Shown here piece by piece: positions 53,566 to 61,862 of a DNA stretch of 64,000 nt; position 1 is the first letter of the stretch; the number at the start of each line of letters is the position of its first letter. Source of the stretch: Chitinophagaceae bacterium (GTDB lineage Bacteria; Bacteroidota; Bacteroidia; Chitinophagales; Chitinophagaceae); assembly GCA_016719015.1 (NCBI GenBank), contig JADKAZ010000004.1, positions 186,001 to 250,000 on the forward strand, given 5' to 3'. Under the pieces are notes generated by a model. It did no database searches, was not told where the DNA came from, and saw only the letters and a list, made by a program, of their open reading frames with translations. The position numbers were made by a program, and so were the translations under genes.

Positions 53566-54243
53566 CTACCTGCTTAGTTGTATCTGGTAAGAAAACTGCT
53601 GATCAAAAGGTTCTGCGGCTTTTTCCGGTTTTTGTATAAGAAAATGGTTCCGGATGGATTGTTCCCGTATGGTTCCTTTCAGCCGCTCATCATCATCGAA
53701 TAAAAACTCATTAACAAAGTCCCGGTAACTATCCGCCCATATATGCACATGAATATGTGCAGGCAGGTCGCTTTGGGGATAGCCGCTTGGTTTAATAGTT
53801 TGCAGTTCGAACTTTCCTTCATTATTTGTTTTTACATACCCAAACAGCCTGGCATGCAGCATATCGCCTTCATTGCCTCCCACATGCGGTGCATCCGCTG
53901 AGTACCAGCCCCTGGTATCGGTCTGGTACAGGTACACCAGTGCATTCTCCACCGGCTTGTTTTCACTGTCAGTTACAGTTCCAAGCACCCTTATCTTTTT
54001 TCCGGGTTCTTCCGAAGTAGCTATTGCTAATATTTGGGTATTGCTGCCGGCTTTTATTACATCTCGAAAAGCACTTAAGGGATGAATGGATAAGTATTTT
54101 TTATCAGTTAGGATCTCAGAAACCGTGGCCGAGCTGTTTTGGAGTTTCGCCGCGGCTTCATTCACCAATTGGATATTGTCTGTTTGTGCTGCTGATTGGC
54201 AACCAAGGCCAAGTAACATTGAGAAATAGAAAATGGATTTCAT
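53566..54243 (-). CDS. intradiol dioxygenase-like lipoprotein
   Basis: A 225-residue protein of the intradiol ring-cleavage dioxygenase superfamily (protocatechuate 3,4-dioxygenase fold). Candidate Fe(III) ligands are Tyr114 (GWYS), Tyr155 (SGYP) and His163/165 (PAHIHVH), all seen. The N-terminus (FYFSMLLGLGCQSAAQ) has a lipobox-like LGLGC, so it may be an exported lipoprotein, unusual for a catechol enzyme. The ATG at 54243 is chosen over an upstream TTG. Substrate is unknown. Confidence 0.76.
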   Translation of the reverse strand: MKSIFYFSMLLGLGCQSAAQTDNIQLVNEAAAKLQNSSATVSEILTDKKYLSIHPLSAFRDVIKAGSNTQILAIATSEEPGKKIRVLGTVTDSENKPVENALVYLYQTDTRGWYSADAPHVGGNEGDMLHARLFGYVKTNNEGKFELQTIKPSGYPQSDLPAHIHVHIWADSYRDFVNEFLFDDDERLKGTIREQSIRNHFLIQKPEKAAEPFDQQFSYQIQLSR

Positions 54244-54347
54244 GGCAATTGATTTAATCAATAATTAGTACAGTAATATAAAATCAATTGACTCAAGACA
54301 CTTCAACTGATTGACGAATGGATGAAGTGGCTTGATTACTGGTAAAT

Positions 54348-54402
54348 TTCCCTGCCTTGAGGGTGTTCTCCAAAGCACCACGACGTTGTTAGGGGTTTCC
54401 TT
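54348..54402. repeat. 55-bp intergenic element, copy A
   Basis: It contains TTCCCTGCCTTGAGGGTG and, 15 bases on, CACGACGTTGTT. It aligns with copy B at about three quarters of positions by eye, with small indels. Confidence 0.55.
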
Positions 54403-54510
54403 CGCTATTCAACTATAAGAAATTATTTATCCGTTCTCTTTTGTCTTAACCATCAATAAGAAAAGAAAAAAAATACCGGATGGATAAAACGGCTTTTAAA
54501 ATTCAAACTG

Positions 54511-54568
54511 TTCCCTCCCTTGCAGGTGTTCCCCAAAAAGTAACACGCCGTTGTTGGTGTTTTCCTCC
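54511..54568. repeat. 55-bp intergenic element, copy B
   Basis: It contains TTCCCTCCCTTGCAGGTG and CACGCCGTTGTT in the same order as copy A. On the minus strand it could be read as part of a short peptide, but copy A is frameshifted relative to it. Confidence 0.55.
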
Positions 54569-54652
54569 ACCAACAACACAACGTATAGGATATCATTTCC
54601 CGGTTCCGGTTTCAAAATTCTCCTTACATTGGTAGTCCAAAAATCAACCTCT

Positions 54653-55819
54653 ATGTCAGCCTTTAACCGGAGAAATTTTTTAAGAGCATCGGGCATTGCC
54701 GTGTTACCTGCTTTTCTTCCCGCAATAGCAGCTGCTGCCGAAAAAAATGAATACTATGCGGGAGAACCTGTCATCAAATTCTTTTATGACGGGGAAGATT
54801 TCACCCCTTCCATGTATATTGATGAGTTGCAAAAGATCAATAGTAAAGAAGCGATCAAAAGAGATTTTTACCTGCAGGGCGGTGCGGTGGCGGCTATGGA
54901 AAAAAAATTTGAAGAAATAACCGGGAAAGAAAAAGCCATCTGTATGCCCACCGGCACGATGGCCAACCAGCTGGCAATTGCCGTATTAAGTGGCGAAAAT
55001 ACAAAAGTGTTTGTACAGGATACCAGCCATGTGTACCGTGATGAAGCGGATGCTGCACAATCTGTTTTTCAAAAAAGACTGATGCCCCTGGCCAAGGGAC
55101 AAACTTATTTTACGGCGGAAGAATTAAAGACTGCCATTACTGCGTTGAAAGAACAGGAAGTGTTTGCCAGTGGTATCGGTGCTGTTTCAGTTGAAAACCC
55201 GGTGCGGAGAACCGACGGCAGAATGATTCCTATAGAGGAGATTCGGAAGATCAGTGAGTATTGCCGCAGCAATAATATTCCCCTGCACTTGGACGGAGCC
55301 CGGATCTTTATGGCCGCAGCCTGGTCAGGTATAAGTGTGAAAGAATATGCTTCTTATTTCGATACAGTGTACATATCACTTTACAAGTATCTTGGAGGAG
55401 CAAATGGAGCAGTGTTATGCGGCAGTAAAACGGTAATCGATAAAATGCCGCACATGGTCAAAATACATGGTGGTACTGTTTTCAGCAACTGGTTCAGTGC
55501 GGCTATGGTACTCAGCAGGTTGGAAGGAATTGAAAACCGCCTGCAGGAATCCATCAAACAATCTGCAGCAGTTTTTTCCGGGCTCAATAAAATACCCGGT
55601 TTAAAGGTCAGCGCATTGGAGGGCGGCACCAATATTTACACACTGGAGATCGATAAGAAGATAGATGGTAATAAAATGCAGCAGCAACTGAATAAAGAAT
55701 TTAATATCCGCATACCACCTCCCGGCGACAAGAGCAAAACAACGCTGACCGTTAATGAAACAATATTGTACAGGGATGCAGCTTATATCATCAACGCATT
55801 TAAAAGTTGTGCGGGGTGA
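54653..55819 (+). CDS. Tat-exported threonine-aldolase-like PLP enzyme
   Basis: A 388-residue fold-type I PLP enzyme of the beta-eliminating lyase/threonine aldolase family. Seen: CMPTGTMANQLA (phosphate-binding loop, about residues 102-113), the cofactor Asp/Ala in HLDGARIF, and the PLP lysine Lys245 in YISLYKYLGGANG. The N-terminus, NRRNFLRASGIAVLPAFLP, is a twin-arginine signal, so the enzyme is probably exported folded. The ATG at 54653 begins the signal; upstream frame codons are not homologous. Export of this family is uncommon. Confidence 0.85.
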   Translation: MSAFNRRNFLRASGIAVLPAFLPAIAAAAEKNEYYAGEPVIKFFYDGEDFTPSMYIDELQKINSKEAIKRDFYLQGGAVAAMEKKFEEITGKEKAICMPTGTMANQLAIAVLSGENTKVFVQDTSHVYRDEADAAQSVFQKRLMPLAKGQTYFTAEELKTAITALKEQEVFASGIGAVSVENPVRRTDGRMIPIEEIRKISEYCRSNNIPLHLDGARIFMAAAWSGISVKEYASYFDTVYISLYKYLGGANGAVLCGSKTVIDKMPHMVKIHGGTVFSNWFSAAMVLSRLEGIENRLQESIKQSAAVFSGLNKIPGLKVSALEGGTNIYTLEIDKKIDGNKMQQQLNKEFNIRIPPPGDKSKTTLTVNETILYRDAAYIINAFKSCAG

Positions 55820-55870
55820 TTCCTAACCGGACTCTTATTATTGTTGTCCATTTTTGAATTACTCTTTAAA

Positions 55871-55974
55871 AGTCCGAACCGGTATCAAGAATAGCATCGC
55901 TGGGAGCATTGGCAACTTAGCACCAGTCACAAAGAGGCGCTAAAGCTCCGGTTCGCTGCTAAGTAATCTGGACT
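55871..55974. repeat. nested inverted repeats
   Basis: ACTTAGCA (55915-55922) pairs with TGCTAAGT (55957-55964); outside, CCGAACCGG (55874-55882) faces CCGGTTCG (55948-55955). Together they could form a branched stem structure. No gene is seen here. Confidence 0.4.
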
Positions 55975-56023
55975 GTTATACCTTTAGTAGCATAAACCCA
56001 ATTGATGTAATATAAGCAACTGT

Positions 56024-56548
56024 ATGTCTTCACATAAAAAGCATATCTGTTTTATTGGTTTATTACTACTGCCCGGGTTTTCTGGTTGGGGGCAGACGGA
56101 CAGCATAAAAAAATACAGGTATCAGTTTTCTATTTCACGCAGTTCTGCTGAAAAGTCCTTCTTGCAAAAAGATGTAACGAAAGGTAATGCAGATACCACC
56201 GATGCAATAGTAAGAGGATATGTACACGACTATAATAATAACCCTGTTATGGCGGCCTCGATTGTTTTTTACACTCAAAAAGATAGCTTGAAAAAAGGAT
56301 GTTACAGCGATAGTCTTGGTTTATTTAATTTGTCTTTATCGGCGGGTACTTACAAAATGAAGATAACGTCAACAGGGTTTACGCCTTTTATAATTAATCA
56401 ATTTCAAACCGGAATCGGCGAAATCCGGGAACTGGAATTTAAGCTTGGTATGTTAAGTGGTACAAGCACATACCTGATCGAGTCTGAAAAAAAGTTGAGT
56501 AAAAAGGAATTGAAGAAACTAAAAGAAAAGTACCAATCTGAAAATTAG
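56024..56548 (+). CDS. exported carboxypeptidase-regulatory-like domain protein
   Basis: A 174-residue protein with a signal peptide (SSHKKHICFIGLLLLPGFSGWGQ). The mature part has a beta-sandwich of the CarboxypepD_reg type: VRGYVHDYNNNPVMAASIVFYT, then GLFNLSLSAGTYKMKITSTGFTPF, as in the N-terminal plug-extension of SusC/TonB receptors, but here alone. A lysine-rich tail follows (KKLSKKELKKLKEK). A TACCTTTA box (seven of eight) is at 55979-55986. The function is unknown. Confidence 0.75.
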   Translation: MSSHKKHICFIGLLLLPGFSGWGQTDSIKKYRYQFSISRSSAEKSFLQKDVTKGNADTTDAIVRGYVHDYNNNPVMAASIVFYTQKDSLKKGCYSDSLGLFNLSLSAGTYKMKITSTGFTPFIINQFQTGIGEIRELEFKLGMLSGTSTYLIESEKKLSKKELKKLKEKYQSEN

Positions 56549-56949
56549 TAGTACTCGGGGCCCGGCTCACCATCAGTTTCAGGACAGGTACAAAATGTCA
56601 TACAAAGGGCAAATACAGTTCTTATTGAAAAACAAGTAATTATGTTCAATTACCCCCATTCAGACGTGGCGGAAAGTCGTTCAGACGTGGCGGCAAGTCA
56701 ATCAGACCTAGCGGCAAGTCATTCAGATGTGGCGGCAAGTCATTCAGGGCACATCTCTGGTCAATCATTCAACAACAAAACTGACATTGTTACATTCAAA
56801 AATCAAACCCTGGTTAATCGTTGTCTTAATTAAAAAAAGCAAGCTGAAGGGTTGCGCTGAGTTCCCCGTACTAATCGGGACAGGTGTAAGTCATGGCAGT
56901 ACATGGTATTTAATTCTTGCTTTACCTTTACAAAAAATCAAAAGCTGTC
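56549..56949. other. gene-poor region with a 21-bp minisatellite
   Basis: No supported gene apart from the repeat at 56660-56743. A 63-codon ORF (56642-56833) covers the repeat but is best explained by repeat periodicity. A TACCTTTA near-match to the minus-7 box is at 56923-56930, 20 bases before the CPBP ATG. Confidence 0.55.
56660..56743. repeat. 21-bp tandem repeat, four units
   Basis: Four adjoining 21-base units with consensus TCAGACGTGGCGGCAAGTCA plus one base, starting at 56660, 56681, 56702 and 56723. Variation is confined to a few positions. The 21-base period keeps one frame open (SDVAASH-like peptide). There are no spacers, so it is not a CRISPR. Confidence 0.85.
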
Positions 56950-57687
56950 ATGAACAGAGTAGTAATTAAATTCCTCGCAGGGTTTTTACTACTATTTGTA
57001 GTCTATCATTTCCCCGAGTTTTTCCCCGTTTTCTGGGTTATGGCTGTCTTTAAGATTGGGTTCCTGTTAGTGGCTTTTGTATTGGGACGTTTACAAGGCT
57101 GGAAAGGATTGGAAGGTTATGGCCTTGGTTTTTCAAAGAGATGGTGGCAACATCTGTTACAGGGATTGTTCATCGGGATATTTTTTTTCAGCGTTTCTGT
57201 TTTGGTGTCGGTATTGGTGCGCTATGAGGAGTTCAATGGAATAGCATCAATCGATGTGGTAATAAAGGGACTGCCGATGCTGCTGCTGATGACCTCTTTC
57301 CCTTCCATCGCAGAAGATGTACTTACCCGTGGTTATTTGTATGGCCATCTCTTCAATAAAATGAAGCCCTGGCATTGGGTATTGCTTTCAGCTGTTGTAT
57401 ATGTACTCAATCATATATGGCGGCTGAATGAAGATCCATCGGTGTTGGTCTATCTCTTTCTGCTGGGTGTCGTATTGGCCAGTGCTGTCTGGAAAACAAA
57501 ATCTCTCTGGTTGGCATTTGGTATACATTGGGGTGCCAATCTTGCTTTTGAAAGCAGCCATTCATTTGTGGAGACGAAACCACTGGTTACTCATTATGGA
57601 AGCACCTGGTTGTTGGCTGCGTCATGGTTGTTGCTGGTTATTCTTTTTGGTATTACTGCCAAACCGAAAGCAACATTACGATCATGA
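56950..57687 (+). CDS. CPBP family intramembrane metalloprotease-like protein
   Basis: A 245-residue multi-pass membrane protein of the CAAX protease/bacteriocin-processing (ABI) family. Motif 1 reads AEDVLTRGYLYGHLF, with Glu122 and Arg127 (ED in place of the common EE); motif 2 includes His154 in LNHIW; motif 3 is FGIHWGANLAFE, with His193 and Asn197. The core metal-binding residues therefore seem present. The substrate is unknown. The ATG at 56950 is chosen over an upstream TTG. It is followed by the carbonic anhydrase gene after 159 bases. Confidence 0.85.
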   Translation: MNRVVIKFLAGFLLLFVVYHFPEFFPVFWVMAVFKIGFLLVAFVLGRLQGWKGLEGYGLGFSKRWWQHLLQGLFIGIFFFSVSVLVSVLVRYEEFNGIASIDVVIKGLPMLLLMTSFPSIAEDVLTRGYLYGHLFNKMKPWHWVLLSAVVYVLNHIWRLNEDPSVLVYLFLLGVVLASAVWKTKSLWLAFGIHWGANLAFESSHSFVETKPLVTHYGSTWLLAASWLLLVILFGITAKPKATLRS

Positions 57688-57846
57688 AATATTTTCCAGC
57701 TCTCCTTTGTATTCATAAATAATAAAAACTGAACGGTGGTAATGCCAACTGACTAAACTCATTCATCTTGCTGATAAGCTTCATTCACAACTGGTATAAC
57801 CCGTAATAATTTCGCCACCAGTATTTGATAACCCAATCTCACTTGC

Positions 57847-58515
57847 ATGAAAACGGGTACCATTTTATTACTCTTTTTTTACTTCCTGTTGTTGATGATG
57901 GCAGGGATAGCATGCAGGGCTCCACAAAAAACAAAGATGGCGACAGTGATTGAGCAACTGATGGAAGGTAATCACCGGTTTGCCAGCATGCACCAGTCAC
58001 ATCCGCATGATACAAAACAACGGCGGGTAGAAATTTCCGAGGCCCAGCATCCCTTTGCTGCCATTATTTGTTGTTCTGATTCAAGAGTACCACCGGAGTT
58101 AGTCTTTGACCAGGGCCTTGGTGATCTTTTTGTTGTCCGCACTGCCGGTAACCTGATGAGCGGCCTTGAAATCGGCAGTATTGAATATGCAGTGGAGCAT
58201 CTCGGTGTAAAAGAGGTGATAATAATGGGACATAAAGAGTGTGGTGCATTAAAAGCATTTGCAGAAGGCGGTACCGTTTCCGGTCATATTAAAGATATTG
58301 TAGATAGCATAAAAAGCGAACAAGAGATCCGGCAATTGCCTGCCAATGACAAAAATTTGCTTAATGATTGTATCAGGGCAAATGTGCTGCACGGTATACA
58401 CCAGTTGAAATTGCAGTCAACTCTTCTTGCATCGAGAATTAATAATAACGAACTGCAGGTGTTGGGTGCCTGTTATGATATGCGCAGCGGTGTTGTTGAG
58501 TTAATTCAGGAATAG
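57847..58515 (+). CDS. beta-class carbonic anhydrase, lipoprotein-like
   Basis: A 222-residue beta carbonic anhydrase that interconverts CO2 and bicarbonate. Zinc ligands Cys76 (in CCSDSR, with Asp78 and Arg80), His129 and Cys132 (in GHKECG) are all present. The N-terminus (KTGTILLLFFYFLLLMMAGIAC) is a type II signal with lipobox AGIAC at Cys23, so the enzyme is predicted to be a membrane-anchored exported lipoprotein, in contrast to cytosolic housekeeping forms. It lies between the CPBP protease and the caspase genes. Confidence 0.9.
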   Translation: MKTGTILLLFFYFLLLMMAGIACRAPQKTKMATVIEQLMEGNHRFASMHQSHPHDTKQRRVEISEAQHPFAAIICCSDSRVPPELVFDQGLGDLFVVRTAGNLMSGLEIGSIEYAVEHLGVKEVIIMGHKECGALKAFAEGGTVSGHIKDIVDSIKSEQEIRQLPANDKNLLNDCIRANVLHGIHQLKLQSTLLASRINNNELQVLGACYDMRSGVVELIQE

Positions 58516-58649
58516 CCTTTTGTTCAGCACTACTTTCCGCGGGGCCATAAACGTATCTCCCTAAACTTATATTAGTAGGTCGCTAAACCAGATTTATCTC
58601 CAATCGAATAATCAGGGGTAAAAGGTATTTCCGAAAAGCATTGAATGAT

Positions 58650-58657
58650 TATATTTG
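58650..58657 (+). promoter_or_regulatory. TATATTTG minus-7 box of the caspase gene
   Basis: A perfect TAnnTTTG, 40 bases before the ATG at 58698. An ATTT lies 19 bases upstream, only a partial minus-33. Confidence 0.5.
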
Positions 58658-58697
58658 ACTGCATCGTTCTTGTGCAGCCACTTAATTAATACATTGA

Positions 58698-61600
58698 ATG
58701 AAAAGAAGTAGCCTGAAATATGTGCTGGTATGTTTGCTCAGCTTGCTCATAGTGAAAATAAATGCACAACCACGGCCGGGCGATGCGACACTGCAAATTA
58801 ACGGGCAGGGTCACCTTTCACAGATTTCTGAATCCATTCAAACAGCAGATGGTAAATTTATTATAACCAGCAGCACCGATAAAACAATCTGTATCTGGGA
58901 TGTGGCTAACAAAAAACTTCTCGAGCAGGTGCGGGGTGGAAAATCCATCTTTAACCAGGGCAAAATTTATGCTATAGCGATATCACCCGATAATCGCTTT
59001 TTAGCAGTCGGAGGTTTTCTTGCAATCGGCACAGAAACTGACGGCGAACTGGCAGGGCAAATAAGGATTTATGATTTTGCAACGAGAAAACAAATATTGC
59101 GGCTGCAGGGGCATGCCAATGTAGTCACTGCTTTACGCTTTTCCGCTGATGGTAAATTTCTGCTGTCTGGCGCATCAGATAGCAGCGTTATAGCCTGGAA
59201 AATTGTAAGTACAGGGGCCAAGCCTTTGTTCACCATCTCTAAAAAAATTCTGCAATCCGGTTTATTGTTGGAGGATATAGAAACCTTTGGAAACACTGTG
59301 TTGGTAACGGAAGAGAATCATTTGGTTAAATACATTCTTCCTTCCATGTTCCGAAAGACTGTAAGCTGGAATTATCAAGGTGAGGTTAGTTCTATATCAG
59401 TAAATCAAAATAAAAATATTGTTGTGATTACCACAACCAGGGATGAACTTGTAGTGATGGATACGGCATTAAGAGAAATTCAACATGTTAAACTCGATGA
59501 TTATTCTTCGCATGCTGCCCTTTCTCCCAATGGGCAATACCTTATAACAGAAGGGAAAGATAGTAAAGTAACATTTTTTGTAAAAAAATCTGGCAAGTAC
59601 ATTAAAAGTAGCAATATAGATTTTCCAGGGGGCAGTACAGTATTGGGAATGGGTTTTACAGCAAACAATGAATTTTACATGGCAGGCGGACCTTTGAATC
59701 TATTACAGTTTTATTCTGTCAGCGGAGATGGTTCCACTGCAGCAGTAACGCCGGGAGTTAAATTAACCAGTACCGGAAAAACTTTTACAGGCATATCCGT
59801 TAACGGGAATAACCTTGCCCTGAATGATGATGCTCTTAATTACACTACTTCTCCCACCGATTTCAAGTACCTGTTTAATACAGAAGCAGGACGTTTACTA
59901 CCCTTTGATCTTGCAGACACCTCTTTATATCCAATAAGCAAAACTGAAAAAGATAGTCTGCGTTTATTATATAGTAATGCTGCGGCGGATATGTTAATCT
60001 ATACCAATGACTCAGTTACCGGAACTGTCAACCGGGATGGTGGAAACGGTTACCGGCATATATGTGGCATTATTACAAAAAAGGGTCAGGTGATTAGCGG
60101 CAGCGGTGCCGGTTTTTTGAACATGTATGACAACCGGGGCAGAATGCTAGCGGCATTTATTGGTCATGAAGGAGATGTAAAAAGTATCAGTGAGACAAAA
60201 GATGGTAATTACCTTTTTTCGGTCAGCTTCGACAAAACCATACGGATGTGGGACCTGCGACAGGTAAAAAATCAAATCTCCTATAAAAACTATGATGAGC
60301 TGGAAGATGTATGGAAGGAATTTATTAAAAACAATTATCCTGATTTAGATGTATTGAAGGAGAACTCCATGGAAACATTGTACAATATCATGATGAGTGA
60401 CAACGGAAACGGTGCGTCTATCAATGCTCCGTATCTGATAAAGCCACAAGTAGTGGAGCCACGGTTAAATATTTTTATTGCGGAAAACAATGAATGGGTA
60501 ATGTGGAATGGTAACGGATATTTTAAAGCATCTGCCAATGGGGCTGCCTATATAGGTTGGTATATTTATAAAGGCGAAGATGAGAATGCGGAATTTTATA
60601 CTGCGGATAAATTATATGATAATTATTACCGGCCTGATATTATTAATCGCTTATTGTTAAGTAATGAATATGCGGCAGATATCTTAAAAGACAGTAAGAG
60701 TGATTCAAAGCTATCCATTGCACAGCAGGTTAGTAATATGCCGGTATTGAAGCTGGAACGTCCGACAGTTACCGGCCCGGTCATTGAAAAGAATATCAGC
60801 CTTGTTTTTAGTATTGATAATAAGGATAACCTTGAAGATGTCATTCTGTTTCAAAACGGCAAACGTATTTCAATCCCCCAGGAAAAAATAAGGGGATTGA
60901 AGGTCAATACCCTTTCTATTCCTGTTGAACTTGTCAGTGGTGAAAACCTTTTTGTGGCTTCTGTATTGAATAAAAGTAAAGTTGAAAGTTCACCCGTAAA
61001 GTTCAATCTTACCTGGGCGGGTGCACAACCCACCAGCTCTTTGTATATACTTACAGTAGGGGTGGACAAATACCGGAACAGCAAGTATAACCTGAACTAT
61101 GCAAGGGCAGATGCCTCCGGGGTTGCCTTACAGTTGGCCGCTTCTGCTGCAACCATCTTTAAAAATATTCAGGTGGATTCTCTGTTTGATGAAAATGCAA
61201 CTGCTGAAAACCTAAGAACTAAGCTGGAATTGCTGCAAAAAAGAATTAAGCCGGAAGATGTGTTCCTGTTTTTCTATGCCGGTCATGGTATAATGAATGA
61301 TCCGGAAGACGGTTCAAAACCCGACTTTCATTTGGTGCTGCATAAGGTGACACAAATGGAAGGTAACGAAACGATGTTGCGGGAAAATGCTATGTCGGCC
61401 ACTGGGTTAAAAGACTTGTTATTAAAAATTTCGGCACAAAAACAACTGATATTAATTGATGCTTGTAATTCTGGTGGAGCGATTACAACTTTTACCCGAG
61501 GTGTTGGTGAAGAGGCGGCCATTTTTCAGTTAGCGAGAAGCACAGGGTTTACAGTATTGTCTTCTACTAACCAGGACCAGTTTGCAACGGAAGTTAAGGC

Positions 61601-61811
61601 AATAGGTCATGGTATTTTCACCTATGCATTATTAAATGGATTGAATGGAGAGGCCGATTTGAAAAATGATGGTAAGATAACGGTGAAAGAAATCGAGTTG
61701 TACCTGAATGACATCATCCCGCTATTGTCAGAAAAATATAAAGGCTCCCAGCAGTTTCCCCAGTCTTTCTCAAGAGGAATGGATTTCCCTTTAACCATAA
61801 AGGCTAAATAA
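58698..61811 (+). CDS. exported WD40-repeat caspase-like protein (peptidase C14)
   Basis: A 1037-residue protein. The signal peptide (MKRSSLKYVLVCLLSLLIVKINAQ) implies export. Residues about 35-530 contain a WD40-type beta-propeller, three blades being clear: STDKTICIWDV, SGASDSSVIAWKI and VSFDKTIRMWDL. A C-terminal caspase/metacaspase domain (about 790-1030) has the catalytic His863 (FYAGHG) and Cys923 (LIDACNSGG). So a propeller sensor is joined to an intact cysteine protease. A helical/beta linker lies between. The stop codon is part of the terminator hairpin that follows. Confidence 0.9.
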   Translation: MKRSSLKYVLVCLLSLLIVKINAQPRPGDATLQINGQGHLSQISESIQTADGKFIITSSTDKTICIWDVANKKLLEQVRGGKSIFNQGKIYAIAISPDNRFLAVGGFLAIGTETDGELAGQIRIYDFATRKQILRLQGHANVVTALRFSADGKFLLSGASDSSVIAWKIVSTGAKPLFTISKKILQSGLLLEDIETFGNTVLVTEENHLVKYILPSMFRKTVSWNYQGEVSSISVNQNKNIVVITTTRDELVVMDTALREIQHVKLDDYSSHAALSPNGQYLITEGKDSKVTFFVKKSGKYIKSSNIDFPGGSTVLGMGFTANNEFYMAGGPLNLLQFYSVSGDGSTAAVTPGVKLTSTGKTFTGISVNGNNLALNDDALNYTTSPTDFKYLFNTEAGRLLPFDLADTSLYPISKTEKDSLRLLYSNAAADMLIYTNDSVTGTVNRDGGNGYRHICGIITKKGQVISGSGAGFLNMYDNRGRMLAAFIGHEGDVKSISETKDGNYLFSVSFDKTIRMWDLRQVKNQISYKNYDELEDVWKEFIKNNYPDLDVLKENSMETLYNIMMSDNGNGASINAPYLIKPQVVEPRLNIFIAENNEWVMWNGNGYFKASANGAAYIGWYIYKGEDENAEFYTADKLYDNYYRPDIINRLLLSNEYAADILKDSKSDSKLSIAQQVSNMPVLKLERPTVTGPVIEKNISLVFSIDNKDNLEDVILFQNGKRISIPQEKIRGLKVNTLSIPVELVSGENLFVASVLNKSKVESSPVKFNLTWAGAQPTSSLYILTVGVDKYRNSKYNLNYARADASGVALQLAASAATIFKNIQVDSLFDENATAENLRTKLELLQKRIKPEDVFLFFYAGHGIMNDPEDGSKPDFHLVLHKVTQMEGNETMLRENAMSATGLKDLLLKISAQKQLILIDACNSGGAITTFTRGVGEEAAIFQLARSTGFTVLSSTNQDQFATEVKAIGHGIFTYALLNGLNGEADLKNDGKITVKEIELYLNDIIPLLSEKYKGSQQFPQSFSRGMDFPLTIKAK

Positions 61812-61846
61812 ACAGAAGCTGCCTTTACCAGGCAGCTTCTGTTTAT
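61808..61846. terminator. 17-bp perfect hairpin between convergent genes
   Basis: Arms 61808-61824 and 61830-61846 (core AAACAGAAGCTGCCT) pair perfectly around TTACC. The stop codon of the caspase gene is inside the first arm. It probably serves both the caspase gene and the convergent small exported gene. Confidence 0.75.
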
Positions 61847-61862
61847 GAATAAATTTGTGTGA

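Larger units (their letters stand above)
54244..54652. other. intergenic region between divergent genes holding a duplicated element
   Basis: No convincing gene. It carries two copies (54348-54402 and 54511-54568) of a roughly 55-base element described separately. The first 100 bases are AT-rich without a clean promoter box. A minus-strand ORF at 54496-54696 overlaps the next gene and is thought to be spurious. Confidence 0.6.

Noticed and set aside
54496..54696. 66-codon minus-strand ORF overlapping the aldolase start
   Set aside because: Copy A of the same element is frameshifted relative to this frame, so the frame is not conserved, and it overlaps the start of a convincing gene.
55940..55965. 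tRNA T-arm-like GGTTCG sequence
   Set aside because: No acceptor stem, anticodon arm or D-arm can be drawn around it.
56660..56743. CRISPR-like array
   Set aside because: Units are contiguous with no spacers and no cas genes are nearby; it is a minisatellite.
56642..56833. 63-codon ORF over the minisatellite
   Set aside because: Open only because the repeat period is 21 bases; after the repeat the sequence looks non-coding. Kept as a finding on the repeat, not called a gene.
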